DNA from: Pacificimonas sp963710205
GTDB taxonomy: Bacteria > Pseudomonadota > Alphaproteobacteria > Sphingomonadales > Sphingomonadaceae
Assembly: GCA_963710205.1 (NCBI GenBank)
Contig: CAVPZG010000006.1
Coordinates: 248,001 to 312,000, forward strand
DNA: 64,000 bases
Direction of reading: 5' to 3'
The notes beneath the pieces were generated by a model. The model made no database searches, was not told where the DNA came from, and was given only the letters and a program-made list of their open reading frames with translations. The translations under genes and the position numbers were made by a program. Positions 8,647 through 16,033 of the stretch are shown here, piece by piece. The stretch's first letter is position 1, and the number at the start of each line of letters is the position of its first letter.

Positions 8647-9746
8647 TCTGCAGCCTCCTTCAGTTTCGGTACTTCCGTCTGATACGGGATTTCGAGCCGT
8701 GCCACCACGCCGCCATCGGGGCGTTCAGCGAGCGTAAAGGTCGCTTCGTCGCCATAAGTCTGTAACAGCCGTCCTTTGATGTTCTTCAGGCCGACGCCTT
8801 CGCCCGCCATATAGGCGGGCCGTTCCGCCTGCAGGCCGGGGCCGGTATCGGCGATCTCGACGCGCAACCGGTCGCCGGAGATGGAGGCGCGCACGGCGAC
8901 CTCAGCACCCTCTTCCTGCGGAGTGACGGCATATTTGATGGCGTTTTCGGCAAGCGGCTGCAGGATCAGGGAAGGGACACAGGCCTGCATGGCCGCGTCC
9001 TCGATGTCGAATTCGGTCCGCAGCCGCTCCTCGAAGCGCATGCGCTCGATGTCGAAATAAAGCCGAAGGGATTCCATTTCCTGCGCCAGCGTCACGGTGG
9101 AACCCGGCTCCTCGGCAAGCGAGTAGCGCAGGAAGCTCGACAGGCGCGACAGCATGGCATTGGCGCGCTCGTTTTCCTTCAGCAGAACCAGCGTCGAAAT
9201 GCTGTTCAGTGTATTGAACAGGAAATGCGGGTTTACCTGGTAGCGCAGCATGGCGAGGCTGGCCTGAGAGGCCTGCGCCGTCACCTCCAGCATCCGTTCG
9301 CGCTGCGTGGAAAGCATGAGGTAGAAATTGATGCCGTAATATAGCCCCGACCAGGCGCCGAGGACGCTGAGGTCGAGAAGGATGGCGCCAAAAAACTGGA
9401 TTCCCTGCGGCTCGTAGCTGGCATTGTAGAACCGCGCGTGCGCCCAGACCTCGAGCACGGAGAACATGCCGGCCGCCACGGCGAGGACGGCGGCGGTCAA
9501 TGTCCAGACATAGACGGCCTTCATCTGGATGATCTTGCGGTAGGCCGCACTCATCAGAAGCGTGATGGAAAATCCGGTCGCGGTGACGATCAGCGTCGGC
9601 AGGATGAAGTTGACGCCCATCGAATTGGCAAGACCGCCAAGCGAGCGCAGCAGAAAATAGGCGAACCAGCCGCCGCCCTGCAAGATCCAGAAGGCGCGGT
9701 TCTTGTCAGCGAAAAAGCCCTGGGTGTTGAGGCTATCGGGGTACAT
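8643..9746 (-). CDS. LytS/YehU-type membrane sensor histidine kinase
   Basis: 367 residues. Four hydrophobic spans lie in the first 145 residues (about 23-40, 45-66, 78-100, 118-145), then a short coiled linker. The His_kinase signature of the LytS class follows, with His174 in RYQVNPHFLFNTLNSI, and an HATPase domain has N box ENAIKYAV and G boxes DTGPGL and GVGLKNI. It phosphorylates the LytTR regulator encoded next. The signal is unknown; there is no periplasmic sensor domain, so sensing probably occurs in or at the membrane. Confidence 0.92.
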   Translation of the reverse strand: MYPDSLNTQGFFADKNRAFWILQGGGWFAYFLLRSLGGLANSMGVNFILPTLIVTATGFSITLLMSAAYRKIIQMKAVYVWTLTAAVLAVAAGMFSVLEVWAHARFYNASYEPQGIQFFGAILLDLSVLGAWSGLYYGINFYLMLSTQRERMLEVTAQASQASLAMLRYQVNPHFLFNTLNSISTLVLLKENERANAMLSRLSSFLRYSLAEEPGSTVTLAQEMESLRLYFDIERMRFEERLRTEFDIEDAAMQACVPSLILQPLAENAIKYAVTPQEEGAEVAVRASISGDRLRVEIADTGPGLQAERPAYMAGEGVGLKNIKGRLLQTYGDEATFTLAERPDGGVVARLEIPYQTEVPKLKEAAE

Positions 9747-9903
9747 GGCGATGGGGGTAGCAGGCGAGGAGGGAGGTAGGAAGTGTGTTCGGAGGCAAAA
9801 TCTGTCTCGTCATTGTGGCCAAGGCCGGAATTCACCTCCTGAATTCGCCCCTACCGCCGTTCCTGAAGATGGACCCGGCCCTTCGGCAGGGTGACGTTCC
9901 GGC

Positions 9904-10365
9904 CTAGAGCGCGCGTTCCAGACGTCCCAGCAGCTGCCGTGCCGGGCTTAGCGGGATTTCCTCGACCACCAGCTGGGCATCGAGGCGTTTCACCCGGTCA
10001 TAGAGGTCACGGCTGCCGTCGATGATCGCGCGGGCGCGGTCGGGCAGGCGTTCCATGATGGCCTCGTCGGCGGCGGCCTCTCCCGCGCTGCCAAGGCGGC
10101 GGTCGGGATGGTTGCCCTCTTCCGTCGTAAGTTCGCCCGCGGCCACGGCCTTGCGGTTGAGGAGCCAGGAGACGGTGTGCATCAGGCGGGTCGTCACACG
10201 CAGGGATTCGCAGGAAAACTGCACGCGCTCGATGGGACCAAGCGCTTCGCGGTCAGCCTTGCCATCCTGGTCGAAATAGGAACGCGCCTCGTCAGCCAGC
10301 ACCATCGCCTCCGTATAGAGGCTGTCGACCAGCTTTGGCGTCAGTCCTTTATCCTCGGCGCCCAT
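9904..10365 (-). CDS. rcdA: RcdA-like regulator of CtrA degradation (DUF1465)
   Basis: 153 residues, all-helical, DUF1465 family. In Caulobacter RcdA is an adaptor that helps ClpXP degrade the cell-cycle master regulator CtrA. The conserved core is the segment ESLRVTTRLMHTVSWLLNR (about 50-70), followed by an acidic, disordered-looking stretch. The start at 10365 is preferred because GGGAGAG precedes it closely; upstream ATGs at 10380 and 10434 lack ribosome sites. It is divergent from the small heat-shock gene. Its presence supports an Alphaproteobacterial origin and a CtrA circuit. Confidence 0.82.
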   Translation of the reverse strand: MGAEDKGLTPKLVDSLYTEAMVLADEARSYFDQDGKADREALGPIERVQFSCESLRVTTRLMHTVSWLLNRKAVAAGELTTEEGNHPDRRLGSAGEAAADEAIMERLPDRARAIIDGSRDLYDRVKRLDAQLVVEEIPLSPARQLLGRLERAL

Positions 10366-10489
10366 GCGCTCTCCCGCCATATCGGTGCAAAATTCATCCG
10401 AAACCCCCTTGAACCCGGACTGGTTAATAACCAACTACGATGTAGGCGGAAAGAGGGCGCGTGGCCGATACGGGGCGCACCTGAATTCC

Positions 10490-10557
10490 GCTGGCAGGGA
10501 CCGGCCATGATGGCGGTCCCGAACAACTCAACATCGCTAGATAAAAGGATGATGAAC
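10490..10557 (+). promoter_or_regulatory. Candidate ROSE-type RNA thermometer before the small heat-shock gene
   Basis: The leader contains a strong hairpin, GGGACC (10497-10502) pairing with GGTCCC (10515-10520), extended by GCC/GGC with one bulged G. Next to the start it has TCGCT (10534-10538) facing AGGA (10546-10549). In ROSE elements of alphaproteobacterial hsp20 genes a U(U/C)GCU sequence masks the AGGA Shine-Dalgarno through a short helix with a G-G pair and opens on heating. The match in position and sequence is direct; the thermometer function is inference. Confidence 0.6.
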
Positions 10558-11037
10558 ATGCGTACATTCGATCTGACCCCCCTCCTCCGTTCCTCGATCG
10601 GTTTCGAGAACCTCAGCCGCCTGGTGGACTTCGCCGGCCGCGACGAGGGTGGTGCCTATCCCCCCTATAATATCGAGAAGCTGGACGAGAATGCCTATCG
10701 CATCCAGATGGCTGCGGCTGGTTTCTCCGAGGACGAGCTGGACCTGACGGTACAGGAAAATGTCCTGATCGTGACGGGCCGGACGGCCGAGGACACCGAA
10801 GGCCGCGAATTTCTGCACCGCGGCATCGCCAAGCGCGCCTTCGAGCGCCGCTTCCAGCTGGCCGACGTCATCAAGGTGACGGAAGCCACGTTCGAGAACG
10901 GCCTCCTGAATATCGGGCTGGTCCGCGAGATCCCCGAGCACAAGAAGCCCCGCAAGATCCACATTGGCGGCGAACAGCGCCCCAAGGCGATCGAGGGCGA
11001 GAGCGCCAAGAGCGAGAAGGCCAAGAAGGCCGCCTAA
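10558..11037 (+). CDS. Small heat-shock protein (IbpA/Hsp20 family)
   Basis: 159 residues. The N-terminus MRTFDLTPLLRSSIGFENL is nearly that of IbpA. The alpha-crystallin domain spans about residues 35-130 (PPYNIEKLDENAYRIQMAAA to GLLNIGLVRE), with a C-terminal tail rich in Lys, Glu and Ala. It is an ATP-independent holdase that binds unfolding proteins for DnaK/ClpB. The start at 10558 is chosen over ATGs at 10549 and 10552 because AAGG at 10545-10548 is then about 9 bases away and family members start MR(T/N)FDL. It is probably heat-regulated by the leader described and followed by a strong terminator. Confidence 0.92.
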   Translation: MRTFDLTPLLRSSIGFENLSRLVDFAGRDEGGAYPPYNIEKLDENAYRIQMAAAGFSEDELDLTVQENVLIVTGRTAEDTEGREFLHRGIAKRAFERRFQLADVIKVTEATFENGLLNIGLVREIPEHKKPRKIHIGGEQRPKAIEGESAKSEKAKKAA

Positions 11038-11063
11038 CCGCCAGCAGCGGAGGCTCAATCCAA

Positions 11064-11097
11064 GGGGGCGGGTCCGGCAACGGGCCCGCCCTTTTTT
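11064..11097 (+). terminator. Rho-independent terminator of the small heat-shock gene
   Basis: GGGCGGGTCC (11066-11075) and GGGCCCGCCC (11082-11091) form a GC-rich stem around a short loop, followed by six T (11092-11097). The T tract also carries the stop codon of the convergent DUF6151 gene. Confidence 0.9.
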
Positions 11098-11710
11098 ATG
11101 CGATTTTGGTGACCGATGGGTCCAGTCGTTGCGGTTTGGAGATTGGCGCCAGCGATCGGCTGTCGAACAGCGGGCTGCGGCGACGGTCGCCGCTGACGAT
11201 GTCCTTCGCCATTCTGATGAGAACGCCGAAAATGAAGCGCAGCACAAACAGCTTTGGGTCTGTGCCAAAGCCGCTTTTCGCCTGATCGATTGACAGCAGG
11301 CCTATGGGCGGACCGAGGACTTGCTCGCGGCGCTCGCTGTCAAGATTTGCGACGATTGCGGTCAGATAGGGAATGCGTCCGTTCGCGTAGGTGTTGAACA
11401 TCGGTGTCCGGCAACAGGCCGCGTACCAGCGGAGTGTGGGTTTATCCGTGAGGTGAACACAGCGGAGGCTATCGCGGCCCGTCCAGAGCTGCAAGCTGGC
11501 GCAGCGGGCTGCAAAAAGCGCGCTACCGCCATTCGCATCGAGAATGCGCGCGTCCTGATCGAGAAGATGCGCGTATCTGCGGCAATCAGAGCAGTGACAG
11601 ATCACATGGTCGCCCGTTGCCGGACCGGCGTTTTTCAGCGCTCCGGTCACGTTTCCGCACAGGCAGGACAGAGCGAGGTTGGTGGTGGTTTCGTCGGAAT
11701 GCGATGACAT
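11096..11710 (-). CDS. DUF6151 / GFA-like zinc-binding protein
   Basis: 204 residues. The N-terminal half resembles the glutathione-dependent formaldehyde-activating (GFA/CENP-V) fold: a CLCGNVTG motif at about residues 16-23, CHCSDCRRY at about 38-46 and a late CC pair at about 99-100 (WYAACCRTPMF) would supply the zinc-binding cysteines. The fit is best to the DUF6151 branch. No partner gene is adjacent and the reaction is unknown. The stop codon sits in the T tract of the convergent hsp20 terminator. Confidence 0.72.
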   Translation of the reverse strand: MSSHSDETTTNLALSCLCGNVTGALKNAGPATGDHVICHCSDCRRYAHLLDQDARILDANGGSALFAARCASLQLWTGRDSLRCVHLTDKPTLRWYAACCRTPMFNTYANGRIPYLTAIVANLDSERREQVLGPPIGLLSIDQAKSGFGTDPKLFVLRFIFGVLIRMAKDIVSGDRRRSPLFDSRSLAPISKPQRLDPSVTKIA

Positions 11711-11817
11711 GGCCTGAATCCTTCCCGTCGACGTGGGGCCAAGTTCCCGGCATCGTCACGACATGGCAACCCTTGCGACTCCGCGCGTGCCCGCCTATAC
11801 GCCGCCGTCCCGGGTCT

Positions 11818-11893
11818 AGGGGTGTAGCTCAGTTGGTAGAGCATCGGTCTCCAAAACCGAGGGCCGTGGGTTCGAGTCCCTCCGCCCCTGCCA
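11818..11893 (+). tRNA. tRNA-Trp (CCA anticodon)
   Basis: A 76-base cloverleaf. Acceptor AGGGGTG pairs with CGCCCCT, the D-arm is GCTCAGTTGGTAGAGC, the anticodon loop contains CTCCAAA with anticodon CCA, the T-arm has GTGGGTTCGAGTCCC, and the discriminator G is followed by an encoded CCA. It lies just before secE, a common place for tRNA-Trp. Confidence 0.98.
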
Positions 11894-12014
11894 GACTTGC
11901 ACTGGCAAACTGGACATCGGGACATTAGGTAAAGGCACATCGCCTGCGCTGCTCAAAACGATGGAGCGGCGGCGGGCGGTTTCTTGTGTCTGGAAGATGG
12001 TTAGGAATTGCCAA

Positions 12015-12209
12015 GTGGCAAAGGTCAATCCCGGTCAGTTCGTTCGCGAAGTCCGGCAGGAAATGTCGAAGGTTACCTGGCCGACGCGCAAGGAAACCGT
12101 GATCACGACCATCATGGTTCTGATCATGACGACGATTCTGGCGATCTTCTTTCTGGGTGTCGATCAGGTGCTGGGCCGCCTTGTCCAGCTCGTGCTTGAA
12201 ATTGGTTAG
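12015..12209 (+). CDS. secE: Preprotein translocase subunit SecE
   Basis: 64 residues, a single-span SecE of the short bacterial type. It clamps the SecY channel in the inner membrane. The amphipathic N-terminal helix (QFVREVRQEMSKVTWPTRKE, residues about 7-26) carries the conserved VTWPT-K motif and is followed by one membrane helix. The start is the GTG at 12015 (AKVNPGQF), with AGGA at 12003-12006 eight bases upstream; a longer reading from 11961 gives an unconserved leader. The order secE-nusG-rplK-rplA is the standard one. Confidence 0.95.
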   Translation: MAKVNPGQFVREVRQEMSKVTWPTRKETVITTIMVLIMTTILAIFFLGVDQVLGRLVQLVLEIG

Positions 12210-12218
12210 GGAATAAAG

Positions 12219-12758
12219 ATGGCTGCGCGCTGGTATATCGTTCAGGCCTATTCGGGCTTTGAGAACAAGGTGAAGGACGCGATCCTCGCCGAGGCGGCGC
12301 GGACCGGCCTTAGCGAGCTGATCGAGGCTATCGAAGTGCCGACCGAGGAAGTCACGGAGATCAAGCGCGGCAAGAAGGTGCAGACCGAACGCCGCTTTTT
12401 TCCCGGTTATGTGCTGGCAAAGCTGCACATGTCCGACGACAGCTTTCACCTGATCAACAACACGCCGAAAGTCACGGGCTTCCTGGGCGCGAATGGCAAG
12501 CCCTCGCCGATCAGCCAGGCCGAGGCGGACCGCATCATGTCCACCAAGGAAGAGCAGGCCAACGCACCGAAGCAGCAGATCAAGGTCGACTTCGAGATCG
12601 GCGACGAGGTCAAGGTGCTCGACGGGCCGTTCGCCAGCTTCAGCGGCATGGTGGAGGAAATCGATTTCGAGAAGGGCCGTGTAAAGGTTTCCGTCTCTAT
12701 CTTTGGCCGCGCAACCCCGGTCGAACTGAATTTCGATCAGGTTGAGCGCATGAAATGA
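12219..12758 (+). CDS. nusG: Transcription elongation/termination factor NusG
   Basis: 179 residues. The NGN domain (MAARWYIVQAYSGFENKV at the start; FFPGYVLAKL in the RNAP-binding region) is followed by a KOW domain near residues 125-160 (IGDEVKVLDGPFASFSGMVEEID). It bridges RNA polymerase to Rho or to ribosomal S10. It begins 9 bases after secE, so the two are cotranscribed. Confidence 0.98.
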   Translation: MAARWYIVQAYSGFENKVKDAILAEAARTGLSELIEAIEVPTEEVTEIKRGKKVQTERRFFPGYVLAKLHMSDDSFHLINNTPKVTGFLGANGKPSPISQAEADRIMSTKEEQANAPKQQIKVDFEIGDEVKVLDGPFASFSGMVEEIDFEKGRVKVSVSIFGRATPVELNFDQVERMK

Positions 12759-12762
12759 TTCG

Positions 12763-12880
12763 AACATCCTTTCCCCGCCGGGGAGAGGATGGTTGAGCCT
12801 GGCGGTTTACCGCCCGGCGAAACCTGGAGAGGGGGAGGCCCCTCTTCGACCATGACCGGGCAGCGCGCTGCCCGGTCTTC
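12763..12880. repeat. Palindrome-rich, REP-like island between nusG and rplK
   Basis: The 213-base gap contains two structures. The first, from about 12772, is a REP-like run in which TTTCCCCGCCGGGGAGAGG folds on itself and is followed by GGCGGTTTACCGCC and GGAGAGGGGGAGG. The second is a perfect 24-base palindrome at 12854-12877 whose half is GACCGGGCAGCG. The T/C-rich sequence after it could allow partial termination or processing. It looks like an inserted extragenic palindromic repeat. Confidence 0.55.
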
Positions 12881-12971
12881 GTTGTTCTCTTCTGCCGGGA
12901 GAGAGCTGAGCTGCGGGAGGCTGGTTTTTTGCCGGCTGTCTGACCGCTAAGTCTGAGAAAGGACGACAATC

Positions 12972-13403
12972 ATGGCCAAGAAGATTTCTGGCTACATCAA
13001 ATTGCAGGTGCCCGCGGCAGCTGCCAATCCTTCGCCCCCGCTTGGGCCCGCACTGGGTCAGCGCGGCGTGAACATCATGGAATTCACCAAGGCGTTCAAC
13101 GCGGCGACGCAGGATATGGAAAAGGGCTCCCCGATTCCGACGATCATCACGGTTTATGCCGACCGGTCGTTCAGTTTTACCACGAAGACGCCGCCAGCCT
13201 CCTACTACATCAAGAAGGCCCTGAACCTGAAGTCCGGGTCGAACAACCCGGGCACGGAAAGCGCCGGGTCGATCAAGCGGTCGCAGCTGCGTGAAATCGC
13301 CGAGGCGAAGATGGCCGATCTGTCGGCCAACGATCTCGATCAGGCAGAGAAGATCATCGCCGGGTCCGCCCGTTCGATGGGCATCGAAGTGGTGGAGGGC
13401 TAA
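12972..13403 (+). CDS. rplK: 50S ribosomal protein L11
   Basis: 143 residues. It forms the GTPase-associated centre with 23S rRNA and is the target of thiopeptides and the RelA stringent signal. The N-terminal domain has KLQVPAAAANPSPPLGPALGQRGVNIMEF, where the conserved prolines form the proline-rich helix start; the C-terminal RNA-binding domain ends ARSMGIEVVEG. A ribosome site AAAGGA lies just upstream. It is followed by rplA after 4 bases. Confidence 0.98.
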   Translation: MAKKISGYIKLQVPAAAANPSPPLGPALGQRGVNIMEFTKAFNAATQDMEKGSPIPTIITVYADRSFSFTTKTPPASYYIKKALNLKSGSNNPGTESAGSIKRSQLREIAEAKMADLSANDLDQAEKIIAGSARSMGIEVVEG

Positions 13404-13407
13404 GGTC

Positions 13408-14106
13408 ATGGCAAAACAGTCAAAGAAGCGTAAGGCACAGGAAGCCAAGGTCGAGGCTGAAAAGCTGTACGGCGTCGATGAAGCCATCAAGCTGGTCAAG
13501 GAACTGGCCACTGCCAAGTTCGATGAAACCATCGAGGTTTCCATGAACCTGGGTGTCGATCCCCGCCACGCGGACCAGCAGGTGCGCGGCATGGTTTCGC
13601 TGCCAAAGGGAACCGGCAAGACCATGAAGGTCGCCGTCTTTGCCAAGGGTGACAATGTCGAGAAGGCCGAAGCGGCAGGCGCGGACCGCGTTGGCGGCGA
13701 AGACCTGATGGAAGACATGCAGGCCGGTAATCTCGATTATGACCGCGTCATCGCGACACCCGACATGATGGGTGTCGTCGGCCGTCTGGGCAAGGTCCTG
13801 GGTCCGAAGGGCCTGATGCCGAACCCGAAGCTGGGCACGGTCACGATGGACGTCGCCAAGGCTGTCGAGGACGCCAAGGGCGGCCAGGTGCAGTACCGCG
13901 TCGAAAAGGCGGGCATCGTCCATGCCGGTATCGGCAAGGCCAGCTTCAGCGAAGCCGACCTGAAAGAAAATTTCGAAACGCTGGTCGGCGCGGTCGTCAA
14001 GGCCAAGCCAACGGGCGCGAAAGGCAAATATGTCAGGAAGATCGCCATCAGCTCCTCCATGGGGCCGGGCGTGAAAGTGGACGTCGCGGATACTGTCGCC
14101 GTCTAG
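13408..14106 (+). CDS. rplA: 50S ribosomal protein L1
   Basis: 232 residues; lines the L1 stalk near the E site and in many bacteria represses its own operon by binding the L11 leader. Recognisable blocks are DETIEVSMNLGVDPRHADQQ and the signature VLGPKGLMPNPKLGTVT near residue 130. The start is the ATG at 13408, in frame with MAKQSKKRKAQ and 4 bases after rplK; a longer reading from 13291 overlaps rplK in another frame and is rejected. Confidence 0.98.
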   Translation: MAKQSKKRKAQEAKVEAEKLYGVDEAIKLVKELATAKFDETIEVSMNLGVDPRHADQQVRGMVSLPKGTGKTMKVAVFAKGDNVEKAEAAGADRVGGEDLMEDMQAGNLDYDRVIATPDMMGVVGRLGKVLGPKGLMPNPKLGTVTMDVAKAVEDAKGGQVQYRVEKAGIVHAGIGKASFSEADLKENFETLVGAVVKAKPTGAKGKYVRKIAISSSMGPGVKVDVADTVAV

Positions 14107-14443
14107 TCCGGAATTTCACACCGTTGTTCCGGCTGACGCCGGGATGACGGTGTGGCTTCCTGCGACAAGGGGCGGGTCTCCGCCCTTGACAAATTCGGGT
14201 GCATGGTTAGTGCGCCCACATCAATCGCCCGGCCCTGCCGGACGATGACCGTCCGAGACTGCAGGCGCACTTTCCGAAGTGCTTAAAACCCGCCCGCAAT
14301 AGACGAAGAGAGATTTACGGGTGTGCCGCGATCGCGGCGTTCCGACCCTCACTTCTTCACGGACTTCGTATGGATGGGCCCTGGCCTGTCCGAACTTGAG
14401 CCGCCGTGCGCTTCCGAGCGTGCGGCATTGTAAGGAGTTGAGC
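14107..14443 (+). promoter_or_regulatory. rplJ leader: rplJL promoter region and L10-type leader, with a hairpin after rplA
   Basis: 337 bases without a gene. After rplA a long inverted repeat (14117-14154: CACACCG with CGGTGTG, inner CCGGC/GCCGG) may end or process the rplKA message. TTGACA at 14186-14191 with a weak TAGTGC about 16 bases later looks like the rplJ promoter. The following 230 bases carry several GC-rich stems and the AGACTGCAGG and ATAGACGAAGAGAGA stretches expected of the autoregulatory leader bound by L10-(L12)4. The leader call rests on position and motifs only. Confidence 0.6.
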
Positions 14444-14959
14444 ATGGATCGCGCTGAGAAAAAAGCGTCGGTTGAACAGCTGAACGCAACTTTCAAGGAA
14501 GCTGCCGTTGTTGTGGTTACCCGCAACCATGGCCTGACCGTGGCGAATGTCACGGAGCTTCGCGGGAATATGCGGGCAGTTGGCGCCGATTATAAGGTCG
14601 CGAAAAACAGGCTCGCCAAAATCGCGCTGGAGGGCACGCAATACGCCCCCATCGCAGACATGCTGGTCGGACCCACGGCGCTGGCGACATCGGCTGACCC
14701 CGTTGCCGCGGCCAAGGCCGCCAATGATTTCGCAAAGGGCAATGACAAGCTCGAAATCATCGGTGGTGCCATGGGTGACGTGCTCTTGTCGGCCGACGAT
14801 GTGAAGCAGCTTGCTTCGCTTCCTTCGCTCGACGAGCTGCGTGCGAAGATCCTTGGCCTTCTGGTGGCACCCGCCACGAAGATCGCCCAGATCGCCGCTG
14901 CACCCGCTGGCCAGCTGGCCCGTGTCTTTGGCGCCTATGCCGCGAAAGAAGACGCCTGA
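14444..14959 (+). CDS. rplJ: 50S ribosomal protein L10
   Basis: 171 residues. The base of the L7/L12 stalk. The N-terminal rRNA-binding domain includes TRNHGLTVANVTELRGNMR and YKVAKNRLAKIAL; the C-terminal helix that binds L7/L12 dimers ends GQLARVFGAYAAKEDA. The start at 14444 has AAGGAG (14432-14437) upstream; a longer reading from 14321 would translate the leader and is rejected. Confidence 0.97.
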   Translation: MDRAEKKASVEQLNATFKEAAVVVVTRNHGLTVANVTELRGNMRAVGADYKVAKNRLAKIALEGTQYAPIADMLVGPTALATSADPVAAAKAANDFAKGNDKLEIIGGAMGDVLLSADDVKQLASLPSLDELRAKILGLLVAPATKIAQIAAAPAGQLARVFGAYAAKEDA

Positions 14960-15023
14960 GTTTTCGTTTCAAACCGAAGTCAATGCCTCGGTATGAGGCG
15001 AACAAACATAAGGAATTAGTAAC

Positions 15024-15401
15024 ATGGCAGATCTTGAAAAAATCGTTGAGCAGCTTTCCGAGCTGACCGTCCTCGAAGCCGCCGATCTTTCGAAAATGCT
15101 CGAAGAGAAGTGGGGCGTTTCCGCAGCCGCAGCCGTGGCAGCCGCACCGGCAGCTGGTGGCGGTGGTGATGCCGCAGCCGCAGAGGAAAAGGATGAATTC
15201 GATGTCATCCTGACCGGCGACGGCGGCAAGAAGATCCAGGTCATCAAGGAGGTCCGTGCGATCACCGGTCTGGGTCTGGGTGAAGCCAAGGCTCTGGTCG
15301 AAGGTGCGCCAAAGGCCGTCAAGGAAGGCGTCAACAAGGCGGAAGCCGAAGAGATCAAGGGCAAGATCGAAGCCGCTGGCGGTACCGTCGAGCTCAAGTA
15401 A
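15024..15401 (+). CDS. rplL: 50S ribosomal protein L7/L12
   Basis: 125 residues; the multicopy stalk protein that recruits translational GTPases. N-terminal dimerisation domain (LEKIVEQLSELTVLEAADLS), an Ala/Gly hinge (about 37-55) and the C-terminal factor-binding domain with KIQVIKEVRAITGLGLGEAK and the final GTVELK. AAGGA lies upstream. It is followed by a strong terminator and then a SET gene rather than rpoB. Confidence 0.98.
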   Translation: MADLEKIVEQLSELTVLEAADLSKMLEEKWGVSAAAAVAAAPAAGGGGDAAAAEEKDEFDVILTGDGGKKIQVIKEVRAITGLGLGEAKALVEGAPKAVKEGVNKAEAEEIKGKIEAAGGTVELK

Positions 15402-15439
15402 GTCGGCAGCGCCGACAGGCGCTTGCACGATCATGTGAT

Positions 15440-15482
15440 TGGAAAGGGCGGTTCCTCGGGAGAGGGATCGCCCTTTTCATTT
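15440..15482 (+). terminator. Rho-independent terminator after rplL
   Basis: AAAGGGCG (15443-15450) pairs with CGCCCTTTT (15470-15478) across a purine-rich loop, and T-rich sequence follows. It should end rplJL transcription, which means rpoBC is not part of this transcript. Confidence 0.85.
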
Positions 15483-15604
15483 TTGCGGCAGGCCCCCATA
15501 TCACCGCTTGAAATCGCACGGGCGTGATTGCAGATTCCGCGGGTTGCCGACGAGTTGCGGCGATGCGTTGGCGCCCCGCATTTCGCGCGTCAGGATCAAG
15601 AGCG

Positions 15605-16024
15605 ATGCTGATCGTTCCCACCTATGTCGGCCCCAGCGAAATCGAGGGCGTCGGCATCTTTGCCACCGAATTCATTCCCGCCGGCACGGACATCTGGCTG
15701 CTCGATGAGCGGTTCGACCATATCGTGCCGACGGCCGACATCAGGACGATGCCGCCCGCGCTGTCGACCATGATGGAACGCTATGGCTATCCGCACATGA
15801 CGCGGCCGGGCTACACCGTGGTCGAATTCGACAATGGCCGGTTCATGAACCATTCTGACGAGCCCAATACCAATTTCACTCAGCCCGACCGGGGCTGGAC
15901 CATTCGCGACGTCGCGGCGGGCGAGGAACTGACCTGCGATTATGGCGAATTCGATCCGAGCTTCGTCATGCTTCCCGGCCGCCGGTTTTCGCCGCCGCCC
16001 CATCTGAACGGGGCAGCGGCCTAG
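15605..16024 (+). CDS. SET domain-containing protein
   Basis: 139 residues, essentially a single SET (lysine methyltransferase) domain. The N-terminal SET-N strands are GVGIFATEFIPAGTDIW, and the catalytic half has FMNHSDEPNT (the NHS motif) and AAGEELTCDYGEFD (the GEEL-DYG motif), which together bind S-adenosylmethionine and form the pseudoknot. No post-SET cysteines are present. Small bacterial SET proteins are widespread in Alphaproteobacteria, with few known targets. The start at 15605 begins exactly where the fold does; a GTG 27 codons upstream is less likely. Confidence 0.85.
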   Translation: MLIVPTYVGPSEIEGVGIFATEFIPAGTDIWLLDERFDHIVPTADIRTMPPALSTMMERYGYPHMTRPGYTVVEFDNGRFMNHSDEPNTNFTQPDRGWTIRDVAAGEELTCDYGEFDPSFVMLPGRRFSPPPHLNGAAA

Positions 16025-16033
16025 GGTCCGTCG

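Noticed and set aside
10108..11037. A 309-residue protein ending with the small heat-shock domain
   Set aside because: The first 150 residues are antisense to rcdA and the leader; the family start and ribosome site are at 10558.
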